Positions 1 through 8,800 of a stretch of DNA of 21,289 bases are shown in pieces. Positions within the stretch are counted from its first letter, which is position 1; the number at the start of each line of letters is the position of its first letter. Below the pieces are notes generated by a model. The model did not search any database. It was not told where the DNA came from and worked only from the letters and a program-made list of their open reading frames with translations. The translations under genes and the position numbers were made by a program. This DNA comes from a virus. Location of the stretch: positions 1-21,289 of IMG/VR virus record IMGVR_UViG_3300045954_000063; one strand, given 5' to 3'.

Positions 1-650
1 TTTTGCGCCTTTGCCAATCGCTTACGATGTTTCTTAAATTGCTTGGGATTAGCCACTTTGTCACTATTGCTCGTAGCAATAAGGCTTGTTATTCCCAAGT
101 CAATTCCAATCACATTGTCTGTAACGGGCAAAGGCTTAATTGTGGGATCGTCAAATCTGATAGAAATATGCCATCTTCCAGAGGGATGCAGTCGAACAGT
201 AACACTACTAGGGTCACACCCTTTTGGAATCTGTCTAGACCATCGAATATCAAGAGGGTCAGCACTTTTAGCAAGATAGATTTTTCCATCTTTGAACTTA
301 AATGCCGACTTGGTGAACTCAGCACTGCCGCCATTTCTTTTCTTCTTGAAGTTGGGATATTTTGCCCTTCCTGCAAAGAAATTAGTAAAGGCAGATTGAA
401 GATGCCTCAACCCTTGTTGCATTGGTACGCAACTGACTTCGTTAAGAAAATCCAAGTCTTCTTGTTTTTTCCATTCAGTCAGCATAGACGAGGTTTGGCT
501 ATATCCAATTTTTTCCTGTCTTTCGTACCATCCTTGGGTTCTTTCGTGGAGAGCCTTGTTGTACACCAATCTTACACAGCCCAAAGTGCGCCGCAACAGC
601 GACTCTTGTTTTGGGGTTGGGTAAAATCTGTAACTAAAGGCTTTTTCCAT
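1..650 (-). CDS. tnpB: TnpB, RNA-guided nuclease of IS200/IS605 family (partial, C-terminus outside window)
   Basis: I translated this minus-strand frame from the ATG at 650-648; it stays open for 216 codons to the window edge. The N-terminus MEKAFSYRFYPTPKQ is the standard OrfB/TnpB opening (helix-turn-helix OrfB domain). Near residues 181-188 the motif IGIDLGI gives the first catalytic aspartate (D184) of the RuvC-like nuclease, followed by the typical KQFKKHRKRLAKAQ stretch. Family members are about 370-430 aa, so roughly half is seen; the remaining RuvC acids and the zinc finger lie outside the window. TnpB uses an omega RNA from the element's right end to cut DNA. It is unrelated to the neighbouring tail genes and transcribed away from them. 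The family assignment is secure; whether the copy is intact cannot be seen. Confidence 0.92.
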   Translation of the reverse strand, partial: MEKAFSYRFYPTPKQESLLRRTLGCVRLVYNKALHERTQGWYERQEKIGYSQTSSMLTEWKKQEDLDFLNEVSCVPMQQGLRHLQSAFTNFFAGRAKYPNFKKKRNGGSAEFTKSAFKFKDGKIYLAKSADPLDIRWSRQIPKGCDPSSVTVRLHPSGRWHISIRFDDPTIKPLPVTDNVIGIDLGITSLIATSNSDKVANPKQFKKHRKRLAKAQ

Positions 651-657
651 GTCTCAC

Positions 658-687
658 AGAATAGCACATTTTTCTGTGAGAAGTCAA
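658..687 (-). promoter_or_regulatory. Putative tnpB promoter with overlapping inverted repeat
   Basis: On the minus strand, TTGACT (687-682) and TATTCT (663-658) are spaced by 18 bases and resemble -35/-10 boxes. The expected start point is at or next to the tnpB ATG (650), implying a nearly leaderless transcript. A 9-bp inverted repeat, CTCACAGAA (653-661) and TTCTGTGAG (672-680), covers the -10 box and spacer and could act as an operator or as an RNA hairpin. The boxes and repeat are seen; their function is inferred. Confidence 0.45.
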
Positions 688-702
688 ACTATCAATATAA
701 AG

Positions 703-730
703 CCGTCCTAAAAGGACGGGGTTTCTACCC
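703..730. repeat. Subterminal hairpins of the IS200/IS605 left end
   Basis: CCGTCCT (703-709) and AGGACGG (713-719) form a perfect 7-bp stem with a 3-base loop. Next to it GGGT (719-722) and ACCC (727-730) form a 4-bp stem. Hairpins at the ends are the substrates recognised by the TnpA of this family, and the position just outside tnpB fits a left end. Confidence 0.7.
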
Positions 731-739
731 AATTTTCTG

Positions 740-1012
740 ATGATTGTAGAAAATCTTGAACGATATTTTAACGATTTTGCTGTGATGGCTGTCATTAACG
801 ATCAAAGCATCAAAATAATTTTTGATGAAACTAGCGATCCAATGAGTTTAGGCAGTGAAGGGAGGGACATAACGGCTTTAGCCATTACCAGTGAAGTGAC
901 GTTCGTAAGCCATCAAGACACATTAACAATAGGAGGAAAAGCTTTTGAAATTGTAGGAATTAATCGAGAAATGGATGGTAAACTAACAGAATTAGTGCTT
1001 AAAGAAGCATGA
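740..1012 (+). CDS. Head-tail joining protein, lambda FII-like (putative)
   Basis: This is a 90-aa protein that probably sits between the head portal/neck and the tail. The C-terminal half has the features of the lambda FII/Phage_attach family: a segment like GDTLTIGG followed by a short valine-rich strand and a DG-containing turn before a final hydrophobic strand (DTLTIGGKAFEIVGINREMDG). Its position directly before a tail-terminator-like and a tail-tube gene matches the lambda order FII-Z/U-V. It ends in an ATGA overlap with the next gene, so the two are translationally coupled. There is no recognisable ribosome binding site before the ATG: the preceding bases belong to the IS end. The gene may therefore have lost its native leader when the IS inserted. 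The family call rests on pattern and context, not on a search. Confidence 0.65.
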   Translation: MIVENLERYFNDFAVMAVINDQSIKIIFDETSDPMSLGSEGRDITALAITSEVTFVSHQDTLTIGGKAFEIVGINREMDGKLTELVLKEA

Positions 1013-1455
1013 ACAATCAATTAGCCATATTACAAGCGGTTTCTAATCAATTGCAGTCAATCACTGTAGCTAATGGTTACTTAACCGATTTAGGACTAAT
1101 GACTGTTAATTACTGGCAGGATTTAGACTTTGAGTATAAAGCTAACGCTTTAGAAATTCGAGATTTAGAGGAAGAAATCTATCACGACAATTTAGCCATT
1201 AATTACAATTTGCCTGTTAAGATTTCAGCTATTCATGTAATTAATGGTGACGATGATCCTCTTATTATTGGTTGCAATTTACTTGCCGACATGAAAAAGG
1301 CGTTCTCTAATCCTAGTTTTGGGGAAAGTCTTAAAGGAATTCACCTTAGAACGTTGCTTAGTTCTTCAGGTAAAAACATTGAAACCAAAGGAAAGAAAGC
1401 AATTAAAGTGTGTTTGTTAATTTCAATCAAATATAAGGAGTCAATCAATGCCTGA
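1009..1455 (+). CDS. Tail terminator / tail completion protein, gpU-like (putative)
   Basis: This 148-aa protein is thought to cap the tail tube and join it to the head. Near the N-terminus it has a GYLTDLG motif (about residues 43-49 of the coding region's first third), reminiscent of the GY-TD-G segment of tail terminator proteins, then a region of alternating strands and an acidic segment. The rest is not diagnostic. The call relies mostly on location: between a head-tail joining gene and the tail tube gene, as in lambda (Z, U, V). Its start overlaps the upstream stop (ATGA at 1009) and its end overlaps the tail tube start by 8 bases. Alternative: a neck protein of the Z type. Confidence 0.55.
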   Translation: MNNQLAILQAVSNQLQSITVANGYLTDLGLMTVNYWQDLDFEYKANALEIRDLEEEIYHDNLAINYNLPVKISAIHVINGDDDPLIIGCNLLADMKKAFSNPSFGESLKGIHLRTLLSSSGKNIETKGKKAIKVCLLISIKYKESINA

Positions 1456-2215
1456 ATATTATTTTGGTCAAGGAAAGGTCTATTTGTTCCCGATTAATCC
1501 TACGACTAAGCTACCTTTAGCCAATGGTTACTGGGTAGGCAATGTAGCCACTAATGGAATGAATGTTTCACTTCAGACAGAAAATTATGAGCACAGCGAA
1601 ACCTATACAGGAGATGGATTGACGGATCTCAGCATAGAGACCAAGAAAACTTTGGGCGGAACAATTCAGTTTGAAGAATGGAGCCTGAAAAACCTCCGAA
1701 CAATTTTTTATGGCCGAGGTTCAACGGCAATAGGTGCAACGGTGACAGCCGAACCCCATACAGCCAAAGCAGGGGGAGCACTTATCTTAAACAACATTAA
1801 TTTAACCGCTTTTACTTCTTTGACTGGTACAGGTGGCAGTCCTACCTATGTTGCTAATACAGATTACAAAGTCGATTTGAGATCAGGCACGGTAGACTTA
1901 ATTGCTGGGGGTGCCATTGATGATGACGACCCTGTGTTGGCTAATTACACTTTTGGGAATTATGACGATGTAACGGCTTTTAGTTCTAGGAATGTTGACT
2001 ATTGGTTGAGATTTAATGGTTTGAATAGAGCAGACAACAACAGTTCATTCATCGTTGATATTTGCCGAGTAAGAATTAGGCCTCCTGCTAATTTCAATTT
2101 AATTAGTGATGAAATGTCTATGCTAGAATGTGAATTTGGTGGGCTCTATGTCGAGCAATTAGATGTTCCTAATGGCGACTACGAGGGTGGATTCATGCGA
2201 ATTAGAAAAGCGTAG
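1448..2215 (+). CDS. Major tail tube protein
   Basis: This 255-aa protein forms the stacked rings of the non-contractile tail. It is preceded by a strong ribosome binding site (AAGGAG about 8 bases before the ATG), as expected for an abundant structural protein. The sequence is beta-rich and lies just upstream of the chaperone pair and TMP, which is the canonical place for the tube gene. An internal stretch at about residues 135-170 (NTDYKVDLRSGTVDLIAGGAI) is a module that recurs in the tail-fibre-like and hub proteins encoded on the other strand at 13159-17239, so it is probably a decoration or insertion domain of the tube. The C-terminal part (FGGLYVEQLDVPNGDY) resembles the closing strands of other tube proteins. 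The role is well supported by context; the module is inference. Confidence 0.75.
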   Translation: MPEYYFGQGKVYLFPINPTTKLPLANGYWVGNVATNGMNVSLQTENYEHSETYTGDGLTDLSIETKKTLGGTIQFEEWSLKNLRTIFYGRGSTAIGATVTAEPHTAKAGGALILNNINLTAFTSLTGTGGSPTYVANTDYKVDLRSGTVDLIAGGAIDDDDPVLANYTFGNYDDVTAFSSRNVDYWLRFNGLNRADNNSSFIVDICRVRIRPPANFNLISDEMSMLECEFGGLYVEQLDVPNGDYEGGFMRIRKA

Positions 2216-2226
2216 GAGAACAGACT

Positions 2227-2652
2227 GTGAGTAAAGAACTATCAATTTTAATCCCGACGGAAATTTTTAAGTTGAGAGATGAAAAAGTAGTTTCAATTGA
2301 TCCTTTTACTTTCAAACAATTTCCTGTTGCTTTAGGAATTCTTGAAAAATACTTTATGGCTTTTTCAGGAGAAATTACTACCGACAGTATTGTTGTAATG
2401 GTATTTGACAAAATTAATGAAGATTATTCGTTACTTAAGGATCTTTGTACTTTGATTAAACTTTGTACAAAGCTAGAGGACGCGGATCTTGATGGAATAG
2501 CTTATGATGAGGTTTTTTCGATTTTTACCGTAATTGTTCGGCAAAATATGGATTTTTTCAACCGGATAGGGAAAACCTTAAACCCTCAAAGGGAGGAAGA
2601 AAAAACCTCAGCACAACTAGAAATGACTGGGGACTTAAAGTTAGCCGCTTAA
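2227..2652 (+). CDS. Tail assembly chaperone, gpG-like (unshifted product)
   Basis: This 141-aa protein is a candidate tail assembly chaperone that helps the TMP fold and recruits tube subunits. It starts with GTG at 2227, 11 bases after the tube gene stop, behind an AGGAG ribosome binding site. It is acidic and mostly helical, with a hydrophobic core region (residues 45-105) and a polar tail. The assignment comes from its place between tube and TMP, its length (lambda gpG is about 140 aa) and the presence of a second, otherwise start-less open frame that continues it by a -1 shift. A T-TTT-TTC slippery heptamer lies in codons 109-111. Confidence 0.75.
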   Translation: MSKELSILIPTEIFKLRDEKVVSIDPFTFKQFPVALGILEKYFMAFSGEITTDSIVVMVFDKINEDYSLLKDLCTLIKLCTKLEDADLDGIAYDEVFSIFTVIVRQNMDFFNRIGKTLNPQREEEKTSAQLEMTGDLKLAA

Positions 2653-2840
2653 TCCGTTTTGGCCATCGGTTTACGGATATTGAAAACTATACGGCTGCTC
2701 AAATTAGATTGTTTGAGCAGTCGATAATTGCTATAGAATCTCAAGAAAGAATAGCCAGAATTCAAGATACTTCTATTGGGTCAAATGGTACGGAAAAATC
2801 AATTAAACAAACAATCAAATTGTTAGAAAATTATGGCTGA
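2227..2840 (+). CDS. G-T tail assembly chaperone fusion made by -1 programmed frameshift
   Basis: The frame one base behind the G frame is open from before 2523 to a TGA at 2838-2840 and has no ATG, GTG or TTG start in its first two-thirds. A canonical slippery heptamer T TTT TTC (2553-2559) is in phase with the G codons (gaT TTT TTC). A -1 shift there would join 111 G codons to 93 T codons, a 204-aa fusion. The T part contains an aromatic/basic block (DWGLKVSRLIRFGHRF) and a helical C-terminus, looking like a real protein domain, and it fills the 2653-2832 gap that would otherwise be empty. It overlaps the TMP start by 8 bases, which would couple TMP translation to it. G plus G-T upstream of the TMP is the conserved arrangement of long-tailed phages. 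The exact slip site is inferred. Confidence 0.72.
2553..2559 (+). promoter_or_regulatory. Ribosomal -1 slippery heptamer (T TTT TTC)
   Basis: This is the only canonical X XXY YYZ heptamer I found in phase in the region where the G and T frames overlap. Weaker candidates are A-AAA-ACC near 2609 and C-TTA-AAG near 2635. Confidence 0.6.
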
Positions 2841-5800
2841 CTATCGCGGTTTCCAAGGGGTCGTAGCAGCAATTGAACGGTTAAAGGAAACGGTTCAATC
2901 GGAATCAGCCGCCAATTCACTTATCAGTCGCGCTATTAGGGCGGATCTAAGAACCCAGATATCAGTCGTTAATCGCTTAGAAAAACTTGTACTAGGGGTT
3001 AAGCAATCAATTAAAACCCCTAGTACAAAAGTTAATTCCTTTGTCAGCAAAGATTTGGGACAACAAATCGGGTTACAAATTGCCAAGGAATTAAGGGCTA
3101 AGCCAGTGAACGTGAAGATCCAAGAATCTTTATTTGGGGCAATAACTAGGGGTGCTAAAGAAGGCTTAGGGCAAGGATTTAGTTATCAGATTGTCAAGGG
3201 GTTTGATAAGGCTGTAAAGCGGAATATTGGGGTTAATTTTGAATCGGCTGGTTTTGGTGCGGGTAATGTAGCGACCAATCCAAGACAAGCAATTGTCGAT
3301 GCAATCAAGAGCAGAAAGGAGTGGCAAGCCAAAAATAAAGGTTTGAGAGAAGCTTTTCGGTTATCAAAAACAGAAAATCCTGATATTAAAGCGGATAAAG
3401 AAAATATTTTTGTTGTTGGAGGGGCTGATCAAGTAGAGGGAAGGGGGGGAATAAATGTTAAGAGGAAATTGATTAACCAGTTAGGGCGAGACAAAAATAT
3501 AATTCCAGTAGAAAATAAAGAATCAGATGTTAGTTTAAGCGATCAAGAATCAGCTTTCATTAATAGCATTTCTAACACTTCAAATAGAGACGATTTTCAA
3601 TCTTTAGGCAGAAGTGTAAAACTAGGAGTAACTCAATTAAATCAAGGTTTGATCAGGGGTTACAATAATGATGCCGTTAAGTTAGCCAGCAAAGTTATTG
3701 CAGCTAAAAGAAAAAACCCTAACGCAAAAATAAAACTAGCTGGTTATTCTGATGGTGGACGAATAGTCGATGAAGCTATTGCCATATTAGAAAATGCAGG
3801 AATTAACGATGTAACGGGGGTAGGAATTGGAACTCCAGAAATAGGAACATCTATTGCTAAAAAGAACTATCAGGGTTTCTTAGGAGAAAAAGATCTAGTT
3901 AGAAAGAATTTCCCTATGGTTTTATTTCCTAATAAAAAAGCTGAACAGGAAAGGCTATTAAACTTAAAAAATCAACCAAATGCAGATTTATCTGGACATG
4001 ATTTATCAGAATATTTGAATCATCTTACTGTCATGAAAGAGGGTTTTAATTCTATAGGCTCTCAAGCCGAAGGAGAAATTAAAACTTATTTAAAAGGCAT
4101 AACAGAATATTTTGAAAAAGTCAAAGAACAAATACAATCAATTAAATCTGACACAAATATAGAACCAGTAAAAGCAGAAAAAATAAAAGAGGCTTTTGTT
4201 AAAGAATTAGACCAAATTGGGAAAGAACTAGAAAATGGACTAAAAGAAATATTAAAGGTTGACTCCAGTAATAGCCTTGCAACAGAAACTGAAAAATTAA
4301 TTTCTCAGCAAAAAAAACTAAAAGCACAAGGTTTAGAAGTAATTAATAATAAATTAAATCAACCTAGTAACGCTCCATCAAAATTATCTCTTAAAGATAA
4401 ATATACTATCGCTCTCGATAAATTTATTAAAGATGCTCAAAAGACGGCAGAAGCTAAAATTAAAGGCATTATTCCTAATTATTCCGATTTAACCAGTAAT
4501 CAAAAACAACAACGGGCTAGAGAATTTTCTGCACAATTAAACAAAGATGTCAAAAAATTCAGAGACGCAATTATTAATAAAGATAGGGAGTTAGCAAAGG
4601 AATTAGGGGAAAAGATTTTAAAAGATTCCCAAGCTATCAAAAAAGTATATGATGATTTAATTGAAGTTTTACCAGAAAATAGCCAGGATTTGCGAAGTGT
4701 GCGGGGGCTGAAAGGAAACCTCACGGCTATTCAAAGCGAGGTCATCAAGGGGTCTAAAGGGAAGGGACGGGCCCAAATTGGTTTGACTCAATTAATTGAT
4801 GAAGCCAACACTACTGGAGTTGATGTCAGTAGGGGCTTTAATCAAGGCATTGAAGACAGTTTGGCAGAAATTGAAGCAGCAGGGGTAGACTTAGGAGAAA
4901 CGGCTTTACAAGGGGCTAAGGATGCGTTAGATATTGCCTCACCTTCAGGAAAATTTGAGGATGTTGCTGAAAACTCAGTTCAAGGTTACATCAATGGTTT
5001 GAAAGCAAAAGCAGGAGCTTTAATTAATAATGTCAAAAATTTATTTTCAGGTGCGGTAGATGGTGCAAGAGGTGGCAGTCTTGATAGTATTGGGGAAGCT
5101 GTAGGAGATGTAGATTTAACAATTTCTAGTTTAATTAATCAAGCTTCAGAATCAATCAATGGCTTTTTTAATTCTTTGACTGAAAAATTTCCTATACTTG
5201 GAGAATTCAAAGATTTATTGATTGGTGTTGGTGCTTGGTTTGCTTTTAACCAAATTGTAGAAACTATTGTTGGTTCCCTAACTCAATTAGCTAATAGCAG
5301 TTTTTATGCTGTTGTTCAATTTGAAGGAATACAACGAGCCATGACGGCTTTAACGGGAAGTTCTCAAAAAGGAGGCAAAGGGTTAAATTTTGTTTCTAAA
5401 GAAGCTAGGAGATTAGGACTTGATTTAAAAACAGCAGAAGAAAATTATTTGGGGTTAGTTGGGGTTACTCGTTTTACGCCTTTAGAGGGATTTCAAACCA
5501 ATAAATTATTTTCTACTTTATCAAAGACAGCAGCAATTAGAGGCTTATCAAATGAGCAACAGTCTAGAATGTTTGCAGCTATTAACCAAGCAATTTCTAA
5601 AAGAAAATTAAGTGCTGAGGAAATAAGAGGACAATTAGGTGAAATTCCTGGTTTAGCTTTTGAATCAACTTTGGCAAGAAGTTTAGGGGTTAGCCCCTCC
5701 CAATTAAATCAATTGATGGAGCAAGGGTTATTTGCTGAAGATGTTTTTCCTAAAGTGGTTGCACAATACGCAGCAGAAAATAACGCAATCTCAGGCATTT

Positions 5801-8800
5801 CTGAAACAACAACCCAATCAATTAATAGGTTAAATAATGCCGTTTTAACTTTACAAAGAGGCTTTGCTGGTTGGGTTGAAGGAAGCAAAGTGTTAATTGA
5901 GGTTTTAGCTAATATTGTTGAGTTTGTTAATAAAAATAGTGCTGGACTGGTTAAGTTCTTATCCGTCGCCACCCTTTACGCATTTTCAGAAGCGGTAATA
6001 TTTATCGGTAAGGTTTTAACCAAAAGTGTGACGGCTCAGACACTTTTTGCTCAAGGATTTTTGTTATTAAAGTCAGCAATTAGAGGTTTAATCCCTGAAT
6101 TAATTAATTTCTTAAAGCAATTTATTTTATTAACCTTGGCTATAGAAGCATTTAGCAATGTTTTGACAATTTTAAACAATGGTTTTCCTGAATTACAAAA
6201 AGATATTGAAAAAACTCGTAATCGTGTAGAAAGTTTAGAAGCGGCGTTTAACAAATTAGCTAAAGCAGGAGAAGCGGCTAACAAGAATCTTCCCATTAGT
6301 GATCAAGATGTTTGGACTGATAGATCCTTAAATATTTTTGGCTGGAACACTGGGTTAAAATTAGAGCCAATTAGAGACGTATTAGGACTTAAAACTTTAG
6401 GAGCTAAAGAGGCTGAAGATTTCCAAATTGGGGTCAGTAATTTAGTTACTGGGATTGATAGCAACCTGAACAAAGATTCTCAAGCTAAGCAGCAATTAGC
6501 AAGAGTTCAAGAAATTGACAAACAGTTAAACATAGTTAGATCAAGGCGGTTTAACATTCCTTTAGGAGATAAAGATGCTTATAATAAATCACTGGAAACA
6601 GAGAATAAGTTACTAGAAAAGCGCGATGAACTATTAAAAGTAACGGCTCAATTTCAAAGCAATTTAGAAGCGGATAGAACAACCGTAGTTAAATATTTAG
6701 CTTTGTTAGATGAGTTAGCAGGAAAACAAGGCATTACCCGCGATGCAGAAGCACAAATCAGACAAAGTTTAGAAAGTCGTCTCAAGGATATTGATCAGAC
6801 AAAATCAACCTTTGAAGATTTGACTAGCAGCCTAGAAAGAAATATTAACGGCATTCAATTAGCTTTAAGAAACCTTAACGAGCAAGCGGCCTATTTCAAT
6901 GAAACTTTAGAACGCAATGCCACTAACGCCCGTGTGTCCTTTGTCAGAAGGGCTACTGGGAACAATACGGGGTCATCGGTCATTGGTTTGGGGCAGAACG
7001 AGTTAGAACAGCAAACCTTAGAAGCTCGGGCCGTATTTTTGGGTGATCAGTTAGGCGCGATCGCAAAGCTTTTGAGTGACCCCCAGTTTTCCAGTGTACT
7101 AGGGGAATTGCAGGGTCAGGCACAAGGTTTAGGGTTGAACCTTGAAAACACCGCGACCATTGACCGCCTGTTGCAAGAGGGCCGCAGCGCACAAGAAACG
7201 GCAGTATTAAACGCCCTGAAGCAGCAATTAGACCTTAAGAATCAATTGGGTCAAACTGAGGAGCAATTAGCGCAATCAATTCTTACCCAGAAAAACGCTT
7301 TGTTTGACTTCAATCGCACTGTAACCGATTATTTTTTCAATTTATCTCAACAAATAAAAGAGGCGCAAATTGAGACAGGACGGTTATTAGAGCAAAGTAA
7401 AACTACCGATCTCAAAACAAAGTTACAACGGGCTTTAGTGCCGGGGTCAGACACTTTTATTAATGGTTTGATTGGTCAAATTCAGGGGATTTTTGATGAA
7501 GCTGCATCTATCACAGAAAGGCTTTTTGGTCAGCAATCGTCGGTCATTCAGTTTCGGGGTGAACAGCATAGTTTAAATGCCCAACTGATAGACTTTACTC
7601 GTAATGTTAATGGGGCATCAGAAGCGGTCAAACAGTTTGCTGATGCTTTATTAGGAAGAACGGGGCAAAATACAAGTAGTAATCAACAGTTGACAGGAAA
7701 TGCCCTACCCGTTCCTGTTAATGCTCAAAACCCTCCAGGGGCAAGGGGACAATTGCCACCGCCACCGCCCCTATCCACCACAAACAACTTACGGGTGTCC
7801 TCACAAAGAAACCAAACCCCTAGTAATGCCTATCAGCCCTTTTTTCACCTGTTATTTAAAGGAGAAGGAAACATCAATTCAGCCAACAGGGGAAGGGCGG
7901 GAGACACTCCTGGCGGTTTTAGGGCAATTTTTGGGCGTAATGCGGATGAAATGACGTTAGGAGAAGTCTTGCAAGCACAAAGATCAGGCAAGGTTTTTGC
8001 TGTAGGCTTTCCCCAATTCATTCCTGGTACTTTAAGAGAAGCCGCGACCAGGACAAAAATTCCCCTGAACACTCCTTTCAACCGTCAGACTCAAGAAGCT
8101 TTGGCCATTGACTTGATCAACAATAAACGCCCTAACATTGGCCGGTATTTGAGGGGGGAGTCAAACAATTTAACAGAAGCTGCTCAAGATGCGGCTAGAG
8201 AATGGGCTGCGATCGGCTTGACTTATCCTGAAGCTGGCCGTGGTGTAAATCGTAGTCGTTACGGTGGTTTTGGGGGTAACGCCGCGTCAATCACTTCCCA
8301 GCAAGTTCAACAAGCATTACAGCAAGTTAGGTCCAACCTACAAACCCCTAGTACAACTACAAACAATTCAGTGTCTTCTCCAGACCCCCTAGTACAACAG
8401 GCAACTAACGCAACCAATACCCTAATTAACTTCAAAGGGGCTAACTTAGACTTACAAAATGCAGCTAACCGTCAAGAAATAGAGAAGTTTATTCTTAATC
8501 TAATTCAAACCAGAGAACAGATTCAAAGACAATTAGAAGACAGTTTAAGGAATACTAATAATCAAGTAATTGATGCCACTAACCAGCTAGAAGATATTAA
8601 ATCCCAGTATTCCCCTGCTACTCAAACCAGTGAGTTTGAGAAAGAAGCAAGGGCAATGGAGACTCAATTTAGAACTTTTGACAATCAATTGTTTGAACAA
8701 GAGAGAAGCTTATTAGAAAATATTAGGGGAATACAACAGTTTTCAACTCAGTCTCAAGAGGCAATTAAGGTTTTAAGGGGTACGGGTTCCCCCATTGATG

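Larger units (their letters stand above)
1..735 (-). mobile_element. IS200/IS605-type element, left end plus partial tnpB
   Basis: The first 650 bases encode the N-terminal part of a TnpB protein on the minus strand. Outside its start lies a subterminal hairpin (703-719) typical of IS200/IS605 left ends, followed by a second short hairpin sharing one base (GGGT/ACCC, 719-730). The exact outer boundary is inferred to fall between about 730 and 739, just before the ATG of the next gene. No tnpA lies between this end and tnpB, so the copy looks like a tnpB-only derivative unless tnpA lies beyond the window. The right end, where the omega RNA would be encoded, is also outside. Confidence 0.8.

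Noticed and set aside
3-740. A 245-codon plus-strand open frame opposite tnpB
   Set aside because: It is the antisense of a clear TnpB reading frame and IS end, with no recognisable domain or ribosome binding site.
2600-2641. Alternative frameshift sites (A-AAA-ACC near 2609, C-TTA-AAG near 2635)
   Set aside because: Neither allows good re-pairing of both tRNAs after a -1 slip; T-TTT-TTC at 2553 does. They are kept only as fallback candidates.
6980-7192. A 70-codon minus-strand frame and other antisense frames within the TMP gene
   Set aside because: They lie fully inside a well supported coding region, have no ribosome binding site and no protein-like composition.
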